DNA from: Niabella pedocola
Lineage (GTDB): Bacteria > Bacteroidota > Bacteroidia > Chitinophagales > Chitinophagaceae
Reading direction: 5' to 3'
Length of the DNA stretch: 64,000 nucleotides
Assembly (NCBI RefSeq): GCF_021044425.1
Contig: NZ_JAJNEC010000008.1
Span: 124,001-188,000 of the forward strand
The notes beneath the pieces are model-generated. The model was given only the letters and a program-made list of their open reading frames with translations. It made no database searches and was not told where the DNA came from. Shown piece after piece: positions 35,141-42,752 of the stretch; within the stretch, counting starts at the first letter, position 1; each line of letters begins with the position of its first letter. The translations under genes were made by a program, and so were the position numbers.

Positions 35141-36838
35141 ATGGAGAAACGATGGAACATACTGCAGCCTGATCCTGATGCCGTAACTGCTTTACAAAAC
35201 ACATTAAAGATCAATCGTGTTCTTTGTAAGATCCTGGTGCAGCGCGGAATCCGGACCTTTGAAGAAGCAAAGCTTTTTTTTCGGCCTCAGATCCAGCAAT
35301 TGCATAGCCCCTGGCTGATGAAGGATATGGATAAAGCAGTGGAACGGATACTGGCAGCCTTCCGGAACAATGAAAAGATCCTGGTATTTGGGGATTATGA
35401 TGTGGATGGAACTACATCCGTTGCAGCCATGTACCGCTTTTTGAAGACACAGCATCACCCTGTGGATTTCTATATCCCGCACCGGTACCGGGAAGGATAT
35501 GGTATAAGTAAAGCGGGTATTGACTTTGCAAAAGCAAACGGTTTTTCCCTGATCGTTGCGCTGGACTGCGGCATCAAATCTGTTGACCTGGTACAGTATG
35601 CCCGTACCCTCCAGATCGATTTTGTGATCTGCGACCACCATTTGCCCGATACTATTTTACCGGATGCGGCGGCCATCCTGAACCCGAAACAACCGGACTG
35701 TGCCTATCCTTATAAAGAGCTTTGCGGCTGTGGTGTGGGGTATAAGCTCATTACTGCCCTTTGTGAGAAGCTGGCATTACCGGAGGCATTCCCCTACCAG
35801 TACCTGGACCTGGTGGCCACCGCTATTGCAGCGGATATTGTTCCCATCACCGGCGAAAACAGGATCCTGGCGTACTACGGATTGCAGCAGGTAAACAAGG
35901 AACCCAATGCCGGCATCCGGGCGCTTGCATATTTGAGCGGAACCCGTTTGCCCCTTTACATACACAACCTCGTGTTTATGATTGCCCCCAGGGTAAACGC
36001 AGCAGGAAGGATGGACGATGCCCGGAAGGCCGTTCAGCTTTTTGTAGCCGCTTCTTACAAGGAAGCCCTGGAATATGCCGAATTATTGCACAGTGATAAC
36101 AGCGAACGTAAAGAAGCCGACTCCAGCATCACTGAAGAGGCCCTGGAAATTATCGTACAAAACACCACCTGGAGCACCCGAAAATCGACGGTAGTATATC
36201 AGCCACACTGGCATAAAGGCGTGGTAGGCATTGTGGCCTCCCGGCTGATCGAACATCACTACCGCCCAACAGTGGTGTTAACGGAAAGCGGCGATTATGC
36301 CGCCGGAAGCGCCCGGAGTGTTCCCGGATTTAACCTGTACGAAGCCATTCATGCATGCCGGGAATACCTGATCGGCTATGGCGGCCACTTTGCAGCTGCG
36401 GGGCTTACCCTTAGCAAGGAAAACATCGATCTGTTCCGGGAAAAATTTGAAGCGGTGGTTGCTGCAAGTATTTCAGAAGAACTGCTGACACCGGAGATCA
36501 TCATCGATGCAGAAATTTCGTTTGCCGATATTTCCCCCGCTTTTTTTAATATCCTCCGCCAAATGGAACCTTTTGGTCCCGGAAATATGAGTCCCCTGTT
36601 TTTGGCCCGGGGAGTACGCGACACGGGCTTTAGCCGCATTGTAAAGGAACAGCATCTCCGGTTTGTGGTGCAGCAGCAAGGAGTGCAATTAACGGGTATC
36701 GGGTTTAATATGGCAGCAAAATTCCCCATTTTGTCCGCTGGCGGGCCCTTTGACCTGGTATTCAAAATAGATGAAAATGAATGGCAGGGCAAGAAAAGCC
36801 TGCAATTAAGGGTGGAAGATATCAGAGTTGCGGGCTAA
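35141..36838 (+). CDS. recJ: Single-strand DNA exonuclease RecJ
   Basis: This 565-residue 5'-3' single-strand-specific exonuclease acts in recombination and mismatch repair. The DHH-superfamily motifs are present: DYDVDG at residues 85-90 for metal binding, and DHH at 165-167 (CDHHLPD). The DHHA1 region has GVVGIVASRLIEHHYRPT and GGHFAAAGLTL near residue 415. The C-terminal OB-like domain ends with GKKSLQLRVEDIRVAG. The length is normal for Bacteroidota RecJ. The ATG at 35141 lies 33 bp after the polyprenyl synthase gene, so the two may be co-transcribed. Confidence 0.95.
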   Translation: MEKRWNILQPDPDAVTALQNTLKINRVLCKILVQRGIRTFEEAKLFFRPQIQQLHSPWLMKDMDKAVERILAAFRNNEKILVFGDYDVDGTTSVAAMYRFLKTQHHPVDFYIPHRYREGYGISKAGIDFAKANGFSLIVALDCGIKSVDLVQYARTLQIDFVICDHHLPDTILPDAAAILNPKQPDCAYPYKELCGCGVGYKLITALCEKLALPEAFPYQYLDLVATAIAADIVPITGENRILAYYGLQQVNKEPNAGIRALAYLSGTRLPLYIHNLVFMIAPRVNAAGRMDDARKAVQLFVAASYKEALEYAELLHSDNSERKEADSSITEEALEIIVQNTTWSTRKSTVVYQPHWHKGVVGIVASRLIEHHYRPTVVLTESGDYAAGSARSVPGFNLYEAIHACREYLIGYGGHFAAAGLTLSKENIDLFREKFEAVVAASISEELLTPEIIIDAEISFADISPAFFNILRQMEPFGPGNMSPLFLARGVRDTGFSRIVKEQHLRFVVQQQGVQLTGIGFNMAAKFPILSAGGPFDLVFKIDENEWQGKKSLQLRVEDIRVAG

Positions 36839-37137
36839 TATTCTTCAAGACTTGGAGTATCGAAGAACAGAATACAGATCTAAAATATTCATATTCAATG
36901 CCGAAGGGCTGCCCTGCAAAGCCGGAAACCCTTTGCTGCAGCCGGAAAATAAGGGCAGCGCAAAGATTGCAGGCGGGCAGGGAACCGGGGCCCATAGCAT
37001 TCCTGCAGTCCACAGCCCCTAAAAAATCCACCCGGCTAGCGGCCGGCAGCCGTAAGCAATCAGAAAATCCTTATCTTTGCAGCCCCTTAGGATATCCTGA
37101 GGCTTATTTATTTATTTTTTTAAAAACAATTTGGGTA
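36839..37137 (+). other. rpsF upstream region and leader
   Basis: This 299-bp gap holds the rpsF promoter box at 37072-37079 and a near-perfect 16-bp palindrome, CTTAGGATATCCTGAG (37086-37101), at the start of the presumed leader. The rest, from 36839 to about 37070, contains no convincing gene or terminator. An S6:S18-binding leader hairpin is known upstream of rpsF in many bacteria, but I could not identify its conserved features here. Confidence 0.5.
37072..37079 (+). promoter_or_regulatory. -7 box of the rpsF operon
   Basis: TATCTTTG, followed by CAGCC, matches the TAnnTTTG consensus. It lies 58 bp before the rpsF start codon, placing the transcription start near the AGGATATCCT dyad. No TTG is seen 19 bp upstream. 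Confidence 0.6.
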
Positions 37138-37494
37138 ATGAACAATTATGAATTGATGGTGATTTTTACCCCGGTTTTAAGCGAAGACGAGTTTAAAGCT
37201 GCTCAGAAGAAATTTGCCGGTATGGTAACTGAAGCAGGTGGCTCTATCGTACATGAAAACCCATGGGGACTGAAATCACTGGCGTATCCGATCCAGAAAA
37301 AAACCACAGGCTTGTACTGGGTTCTGGAATACAGCGCGCCATCCGACTTCAATGAGAAGCTGAAAATCCAGCTTCTGCGTGACGAGGCCGTTCTTCGTCA
37401 CCTCTGCACTAAACTCGATAAATTCGCCGTTGAGTATAATGCAAAAAAGAACAGTGGCGTTAAAACAGGAACCGAAAAAGCAGTGGAGGCTTAA
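37138..37494 (+). CDS. rpsF: 30S ribosomal protein S6
   Basis: This 118-residue ribosomal protein starts MNNYELMVIFTPVLSEDEF, the standard S6 N terminus, and has the conserved LAYPIQKKTTGLYWVLEY near residues 47-64. It binds 16S rRNA together with S18. The open frame extends upstream to 36781, but the ATG at 37138 is the correct start because it matches the family. rpsR follows after 3 bp. Confidence 0.97.
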   Translation: MNNYELMVIFTPVLSEDEFKAAQKKFAGMVTEAGGSIVHENPWGLKSLAYPIQKKTTGLYWVLEYSAPSDFNEKLKIQLLRDEAVLRHLCTKLDKFAVEYNAKKNSGVKTGTEKAVEA

Positions 37495-37497
37495 TTT

Positions 37498-37761
37498 ATG
37501 GCAAAGAATGAAATCAAATATCTGACGGCCATTAAAACCGACAAACGTGTTAAAAAGTTTTGTCGTTTTAAAAAGTATGGCATCCGCTACGTTGACTACA
37601 AAGACGTGGAATTCCTGAAAAAATTCCTGAACGAGCAGGGTAAATTGTTACCACGCCGCTTAACCGGAAACAGCCTGAAATTTCAGCGCCGGGTTTCTGA
37701 TGCGGTGAAAAAAGCCCGTCAAATGGCGTTGTTACCTTACGTAACCGATCTTTTAAAATAG
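37498..37761 (+). CDS. rpsR: 30S ribosomal protein S18
   Basis: This 87-residue S18 protein has the typical KFCRFKKYGIRYVDYKD block and the C-terminal ending QMALLPYVTDLLK. It forms a heterodimer with S6 on the 30S platform. A single cysteine lies in KKFCRF. It follows rpsF by 3 bp. A highly structured 158-bp spacer separates it from rplI, where other bacteria usually have a short gap. Confidence 0.97.
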   Translation: MAKNEIKYLTAIKTDKRVKKFCRFKKYGIRYVDYKDVEFLKKFLNEQGKLLPRRLTGNSLKFQRRVSDAVKKARQMALLPYVTDLLK

Positions 37762-37765
37762 ACCC

Positions 37766-37809
37766 ATCGTGAACAGACAATCGTCAATTGGCCGTTGTCT
37801 GTTCACGAT
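37766..37809. repeat. 15-bp perfect hairpin after rpsR
   Basis: ATCGTGAACAGACAA (37766-37780) is followed by a 14-nt loop and its perfect complement TTGTCTGTTCACGAT (37795-37809). It begins 5 bp after the rpsR stop codon. The downstream sequence is not T-rich, so this is not a standard intrinsic terminator. It may be an attenuator, an RNA-processing site or a mobile palindromic element. Confidence 0.85.
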
Positions 37810-37835
37810 TCATTGTAATTAGTAACCATCCCTAA

Positions 37836-37852
37836 TGGCGCCGGCGGCGCCA
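37836..37852. repeat. Second hairpin in rpsR-rplI spacer
   Basis: TGGCGCC-GGC-GGCGCCA is a perfect 7-bp inverted repeat with a 3-nt loop, very G/C-rich compared with its surroundings. It is the middle one of three dyads in this spacer. Confidence 0.75.
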
Positions 37853-37893
37853 GACAGTCACAATCATCGATTGGGCTCCGGGAACTAAAACCC

Positions 37894-37909
37894 GCCTGCG
37901 GTGGCAGGC
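37894..37909. repeat. Third hairpin, just before rplI
   Basis: GCCTGC-GGTG-GCAGGC is a perfect 6-bp stem with a 4-nt loop. It ends 10 bp before the rplI start codon, where it could mask the ribosome-binding region. Confidence 0.7.
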
Positions 37910-37919
37910 AACAAATACC

Positions 37920-38366
37920 ATGGAAGTAATTCTGATCCAGGATGTGGATAATTTAGGCGCTGCCAACGAGGTAGTAAGTGTTAAAAACGGGTATGCCCGT
38001 AACTACCTGATCCCCCGCAAAATGGCTGTTGAAAACAGCAACAGCAATAAAAAACAGCTGGAGGAGCGTTTGAAACAGGCACGCAAAAAAGAAGAAGCTA
38101 TGCTGGCTGAAATTAACAGCGTTATTGCAAAACTGAGTGCGGGTCCATTAAAACTGGGCGCCAAAACAGGAACCAGCGGCAAAATCTTCGGAAGCGTAAC
38201 CAACCTGCAGCTGAGCCGGGCAATCCGCGAGCAAAAAGGTTACGAAATTGACCGTAAAAAGATCCATATCACGGAAGATATTAAGGAACTGGGATCTTAT
38301 AAAGCAAGCATCGATTTCGGCGGCGGTCACAGCACCGAGGTTGAATTCGAAGTGGTTGCAGAGTAA
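37920..38366 (+). CDS. rplI: 50S ribosomal protein L9
   Basis: This 148-residue L9 protein has the N-terminal domain MEVILIQDVDNLGAANEVV followed by the conserved VKNGYARNYLIPRKMA. A long lysine- and glutamate-rich connecting helix (residues about 40-75) leads to a C-terminal rRNA-binding domain with GKIFGSVTN. It completes the common rpsF-rpsR-rplI order but lies behind three hairpins. A terminator follows 23 bp after the stop. Confidence 0.97.
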   Translation: MEVILIQDVDNLGAANEVVSVKNGYARNYLIPRKMAVENSNSNKKQLEERLKQARKKEEAMLAEINSVIAKLSAGPLKLGAKTGTSGKIFGSVTNLQLSRAIREQKGYEIDRKKIHITEDIKELGSYKASIDFGGGHSTEVEFEVVAE

Positions 38367-38389
38367 TCCCTGTTGCTGATTTTTTTTAG

Positions 38390-38418
38390 AAAACACGCCT
38401 TTCCGGTGTGTTTTTTTT
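38390..38418 (+). terminator. Terminator after rplI
   Basis: AAAACACGCC and GGTGTGTTTT form a 10-bp stem with one G-T wobble and a 5-nt loop, running into eight or more T residues. Confidence 0.9.
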
Positions 38419-38439
38419 GTTATTTCTATTAAAAAAAAA

Positions 38440-38469
38440 TTGGGCTGCCAAAAAATTAGTCTATATTTG
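38440..38469 (+). promoter_or_regulatory. Promoter of the RRM gene
   Basis: TTG (38440-38442), 19 bp, then TATATTTG (38462-38469) match the Bacteroidota promoter consensus. The start codon is 107 bp downstream of the -7 box, so the mRNA has an untranslated leader of about 100 nt that is A/T-rich. Confidence 0.72.
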
Positions 38470-38576
38470 ATATAGATTACATAGTGTTCTTTCAGTAAAA
38501 AGCTTCAGAATATTTTTAATGTTCATTGAATTTGGTACTGTTTTAGCACTCTATTATTTTTTTAAATTCAAATAAA

Positions 38577-38918
38577 ATGAACATTTACGTAGGAAACCTA
38601 AGCTGGAACCTGAAAGACCAGGACTTACAGAATTTATTCGCTCCTTATGGGGAAGTAACCTCTGCCAAAATCGTATCTGACAAATTCACAAACCGCAGCA
38701 AAGGCTTTGGTTTCGTAGAAATGGCCAGCGATGATGAAGCAAAAGCAGCTATCGAAGCTTTAAACGGCACTGAAGTAGACGGCCGTAACATCGTTGTAAA
38801 CGAAAGCCGTCCGAAAGAAGGCGGTTCCGGCGGCGGCGGTGGCTATAAGAAAAGAAGCTTTGGCCAAAGCGGCGGCGGATACAACAAAGGTGGCGGCGGA
38901 TACCGCGATCGTTATTAA
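38577..38918 (+). CDS. RRM RNA-binding protein with glycine-rich tail
   Basis: This 113-residue protein has one RNA recognition motif at residues 1-80. Its RNP2 is NIYVGNLSW and its RNP1 is SKGFGFVEM. The tail at about 81-113 is rich in glycine, serine and tyrosine with scattered arginine. This pattern resembles plant and cyanobacterial glycine-rich RNA-binding proteins, which are linked to cold or stress response. In Bacteroidota such proteins are common, and they are thought to be RNA chaperones or post-transcriptional regulators. It is monocistronic, with its own promoter and terminator and a long leader. Confidence 0.93.
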   Translation: MNIYVGNLSWNLKDQDLQNLFAPYGEVTSAKIVSDKFTNRSKGFGFVEMASDDEAKAAIEALNGTEVDGRNIVVNESRPKEGGSGGGGGYKKRSFGQSGGGYNKGGGGYRDRY

Positions 38919-38939
38919 TGCTATCTTGCAATAGATATA

Positions 38940-38967
38940 AAAGCTCCCTTTACGGGAGCTTTTTTTA
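38940..38967 (+). terminator. Terminator after the RRM gene
   Basis: AAAGCTCCC and GGGAGCTTT form a 9-bp perfect stem around TTTAC, followed by a T run. Confidence 0.92.
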
Positions 38968-39021
38968 TTGTGCCTGTTCTGCGATATTTAAAGTATTGAA
39001 GAGCGGGCATCATAAACGCAT

Positions 39022-39051
39022 AAAAAAACGGCGACCTTACCGGTCGCCGTT
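39022..39051 (-). terminator. Terminator of the RND efflux operon
   Basis: On the minus strand AACGGCGACC and GGTCGCCGTT form a perfect 10-bp stem with a 5-nt loop, followed by T residues. It lies 25 bp after the RND transporter stop codon. Confidence 0.92.
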
Positions 39052-39075
39052 TGCTATTACAAGGTTAATGGAATC

Positions 39076-42000
39076 TTAGAACCAACTGCCGATATAGGCC
39101 TCGTTTACGGTATCCTTCCGGTTAGCCAGGCGGTTTCTCCGGCGGGCCACTTTTCTTCTTTGCCGGAACATGGTGTAGAACATCAGCGGAATAAACAAAA
39201 AGATTGCCGGGGGAATTCCCAGGAAGGAAATCCACTTACCGCCGAAACTATTCCGCATAGGCCGTTTAAGCCGCTCTGCGATCAGGTACATACTCGGTAC
39301 CATTACCAGGGTCATAAAGAATGCAAAAGCCAACCCGAAGATAATCGTCCAGGAAAGCGGCTTCCAGAACATCACATTGTCGCCTCCAAAGAAGATCTTC
39401 GGATTGAGTTCGGAGAACATGGTCACAAAGTTGATGTTAAACCCTACCGCCAGCGGTATCAGCGCCATAATAGCGGCCAGGGCGGTTAACAACACGGGAA
39501 TGATCCGCGTTTTACCGGCCTGTATCACGGCATCACGGGTTTTAAGACCACGTGCCCGGAGCTCGTCGGCAAACTCAATTACAAGGATCCCGTTCTTGAT
39601 TACGATACCGGCCAATCCAAGAATACCAACTCCGGTCATTACCACCGACACCGCCATACCGGTTAAGGTGAAGCCCAGCAACACCCCGATGATACTAAAC
39701 ACGATTTCAGTGAGGATGATCACCGATTTGCTCATCGAGTTAAACTGCCATACCAATATCAGCAGGATCAGCCCCAGGGCGATCATCAGCGCTCGTCCCA
39801 GGAAGGCACCAGTTTCTGCCTGTTGCTCCCCTTCTCCCGTTTGTTTAATGGTTACATCATCGCCGGTTGCATGAAAGTTATCGATCGCCGATTTGATCTG
39901 CGCATTTACCGCAGTGGGCGTATATCCTTCAGCTTCCAGTACATTGCTGCGAAGGGTGATCATCCGCTTCTGGTTCTTGCGTTGTACGCTTCCCAGGGTA
40001 TTGGTATAATCCACATCTACCACCGAACTGATCGGTACGCTTTTTACCTTGCCGGTAGCCATATCGCGGAATACAACGTTCATGTTCAACAGATCCGTAA
40101 GGTTCTTGCGTTGCAGCTCTGTATTCCGTACATAGATTTTGTATTCATCTTTCCCGTTCTTGATCTTGCTGGCTTCATTACCAAATAAAGCGGTACGGAT
40201 CTGCATTCCGATCTGACCTGAAGACACGCCTTCACTCAATGCCCGTTCGCGGTTCACTTTCAGGGTCACTTCGGGGCTACTCAGGTCCACGTCCATTTTC
40301 AGCTCTTCCACGCCCGGGATCTGAAGACTGTCCAGGTAATTCTTCAGGCTTACCGCCGTTGGGATCAGGTTGTCAAATTCTTCACTGGCCACTTCAATAT
40401 TGATCGGAGGATCGGTAGGCGGACCATTTTTTTCCTGCTCCACAGAAATTTCCGCACCGGGTATGTTCTTGATCGCCTGGCGCACCTTGGTGAGATACGG
40501 CGCGGTACTTACCCCATGCCGTTTTTCAAACTCTACGAAGGAAACCTGGATCCGTCCCAGGTTGCTGCGGGTACTTCTGTCACCACTGTTAGGATCCGCC
40601 GCACCCACCGCTACGTTGGCGATCACGCTTTCCACCACGGGGTTTTTCTTTCCCTTGGCCTGATCTATATCCAGTGCCTGGTTTACCTTGGCCTCCAGGC
40701 TGCGGGTTATAGAGTCGGTATATTTTACATCCGTGCCGCTGGGCATCTTCAGGTATACATAAATAAAGTTGGGATCCGAAGACGGGAAGAAAACGATCTT
40801 GGTGCGACCGGCTCCGGCTGAGGCACCAAACATCATAAAGGATACCACCAGCAAGCCAAAGGCGCCTACCAGCAGCCATACCGGCCTCCAGCCCTTTAAT
40901 GCCCAATTCAAAAGGTCTTCATAATGGCCCATGATCCAGGGCAGGGCTTTGTTCTGAAATTTATGGATCCAGTCATCGAAGAAATAGGTATGCAGCACCG
41001 TCAATAATGCCATGAACAGGGACAGGTTCCCGATAAAGAAGGCGAGGCTGCCTTTTCCCATGGGTATGCCGATCAGGTCGAATAAGACGCCGATGATGAT
41101 CATAACCACGAAAGGCCGGGAGCGGAATACATCCGATTTCTTTTTATGCTCAGGGTTCTCCGGATGGTTCATAAAGTCTACCGCAAAAACCGGGTTCATC
41201 AGGAACGCCACAAATAAGGAGGCGGCCAATGTAAAGATCAGCATCAGGGGCAGATAGATCATAAACTTACCAATGATCCCCGGCCAGAACAAGAGCGGCA
41301 CAAAGGGCGCCAGTGTGGTCAGCGTTCCGGCCAGTACCGGTACAAACACCTCCCCGGCGGCCATCATGGAGGCCCGTTGCGGACTTATTTTACCCTTGGC
41401 TTCCGTAAAGATCCGATGCGTATTTTCAATTACCACGATGGCATCATCCACAATAATTCCCAACCCAAACAACAGCGCAAAAAGCACCATGAAGTTGAGC
41501 GTGATATTGGTGCCGATGAAGGCCTCTCCAACCGGTATGAACATGAACGCCACAAACATACTCAGCGGCACGCTCAGAGCCACAAAGAAGGCATTGGTAA
41601 GCCCCATAAAGAACATCAGGATGATCAATACCAGTATGAACCCGATCACGATGGAGTTCACCAGGTCGTTAAACGAGGTCCTTGTAGAAATGCTCTGATC
41701 TCCGGTAATGGTCACATTCAGGTTTTTCGGGAATACCGATTCTTTCATTTCCTCACCAATGGCCTTTACGGCATCGCTGGTTTCAATGAGGTTTTCCCCG
41801 CTGCGTTTTACAATATTTAAGGTCAATACCGTTTTTCCGTCCAAACGGGCATAGCTGTCCGTTTCCTTGATGGTATCCTTAATCGTAGCGATATTTTTCA
41901 GGTAGATCGGGTTGCCGGTATTGTTCCGCACAATTACTTCTTCAATATCCCTTGCGGTTTTAAACTGTCCTTTCAACTGCAGGTTCCGGCGCATATTGCC

Positions 42001-42705
42001 TACTTCCAGCAAGCCGCCGGAAATGTCCATGTTTTCATACTTCACTGCGTTGGCAATATCATCGAAGGTAATACCGGCCGCCTGCATTTTTGCATTGTCC
42101 ACATTGATCTGGAACTCACGTTCCGGCGCGCCCACCAGGTCTACCCGGGTGATCTGCGGCAATTCTTCAATGCGATCCTTCATTTTATCCGCATATTCTT
42201 TTAACCGTACGCGGTCAATATCACCGCTCAGGTTCACGTACATGATGGGCATTTCAGACATGCTCACTTCCAGTGCGGTGGGCTCCTGGGTAAGATCGGT
42301 TGGCAGGTCCTGCCGGGCCTTATCGATGGCATCTTTTACTTTCTGCAAGGCCACTTCCACCTTTTCATCCGAGCCAAACTCGATCATAATGGCGGAATAA
42401 TCCTGGAACGAGCTGCTGGTGATCTTTGTTACCTTTACACCCGTCATTCCCTTCAGCTGTTTTTCAATAGGCTGTGTTACCAGGTTCTCAATGTCCCTGG
42501 GAGAGTTTCCCACATAGATGGTAGATACGTATACATTGGGGATGACCACGTCCGGGAAGCTTTCCTTTGGAGTAGCTACAAATTTGTATACACCAAACAG
42601 CGAAACCATTAATATCAGTAAGTACACCGTGGTGCGGTTCTTTACCGCCCAGCTGGTAAGGAAAAACTCCTTGAACTTTCCCGTAAAATTTTCTAAAGCA
42701 CTCAT
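39076..42705 (-). CDS. RND efflux transporter permease, enlarged
   Basis: This 1209-residue inner-membrane pump belongs to the AcrB/MdtB superfamily. It has the N-terminal ATPKESFPDVVIPNVYVSTI block, the large porter domain and, in helix 4, the proton-relay pair in GLGIIVDDAIVVIEN. It is longer than the usual 1030-1060 residues. The extra length is a central hydrophobic insert of two or three helices around SRPFVVMIIIGVLFDLIG, between the two repeats, plus an additional C-terminal helix (IPPAIFLFIPLMFYTMF) and a basic tail. It works with the adaptor and TolC-like proteins encoded just upstream. Substrates cannot be told from sequence. Confidence 0.9.
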   Translation of the reverse strand: MSALENFTGKFKEFFLTSWAVKNRTTVYLLILMVSLFGVYKFVATPKESFPDVVIPNVYVSTIYVGNSPRDIENLVTQPIEKQLKGMTGVKVTKITSSSFQDYSAIMIEFGSDEKVEVALQKVKDAIDKARQDLPTDLTQEPTALEVSMSEMPIMYVNLSGDIDRVRLKEYADKMKDRIEELPQITRVDLVGAPEREFQINVDNAKMQAAGITFDDIANAVKYENMDISGGLLEVGNMRRNLQLKGQFKTARDIEEVIVRNNTGNPIYLKNIATIKDTIKETDSYARLDGKTVLTLNIVKRSGENLIETSDAVKAIGEEMKESVFPKNLNVTITGDQSISTRTSFNDLVNSIVIGFILVLIILMFFMGLTNAFFVALSVPLSMFVAFMFIPVGEAFIGTNITLNFMVLFALLFGLGIIVDDAIVVIENTHRIFTEAKGKISPQRASMMAAGEVFVPVLAGTLTTLAPFVPLLFWPGIIGKFMIYLPLMLIFTLAASLFVAFLMNPVFAVDFMNHPENPEHKKKSDVFRSRPFVVMIIIGVLFDLIGIPMGKGSLAFFIGNLSLFMALLTVLHTYFFDDWIHKFQNKALPWIMGHYEDLLNWALKGWRPVWLLVGAFGLLVVSFMMFGASAGAGRTKIVFFPSSDPNFIYVYLKMPSGTDVKYTDSITRSLEAKVNQALDIDQAKGKKNPVVESVIANVAVGAADPNSGDRSTRSNLGRIQVSFVEFEKRHGVSTAPYLTKVRQAIKNIPGAEISVEQEKNGPPTDPPINIEVASEEFDNLIPTAVSLKNYLDSLQIPGVEELKMDVDLSSPEVTLKVNRERALSEGVSSGQIGMQIRTALFGNEASKIKNGKDEYKIYVRNTELQRKNLTDLLNMNVVFRDMATGKVKSVPISSVVDVDYTNTLGSVQRKNQKRMITLRSNVLEAEGYTPTAVNAQIKSAIDNFHATGDDVTIKQTGEGEQQAETGAFLGRALMIALGLILLILVWQFNSMSKSVIILTEIVFSIIGVLLGFTLTGMAVSVVMTGVGILGLAGIVIKNGILVIEFADELRARGLKTRDAVIQAGKTRIIPVLLTALAAIMALIPLAVGFNINFVTMFSELNPKIFFGGDNVMFWKPLSWTIIFGLAFAFFMTLVMVPSMYLIAERLKRPMRNSFGGKWISFLGIPPAIFLFIPLMFYTMFRQRRKVARRRNRLANRKDTVNEAYIGSWF

Positions 42706-42752
42706 AAACTTAAATTATTTGTAACAATGCCGGATGCATTCCTTACTGAATA

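Noticed and set aside
36781..37137. N-terminal extension of rpsF to 237 residues
   Set aside because: The family starts exactly at MNNYELMVIF (37138); the extension includes the end of recJ and the promoter region.
37766..37809. Intrinsic terminator after rpsR
   Set aside because: The stem is strong but no T run follows on the plus strand, and the operon order implies transcription into rplI.
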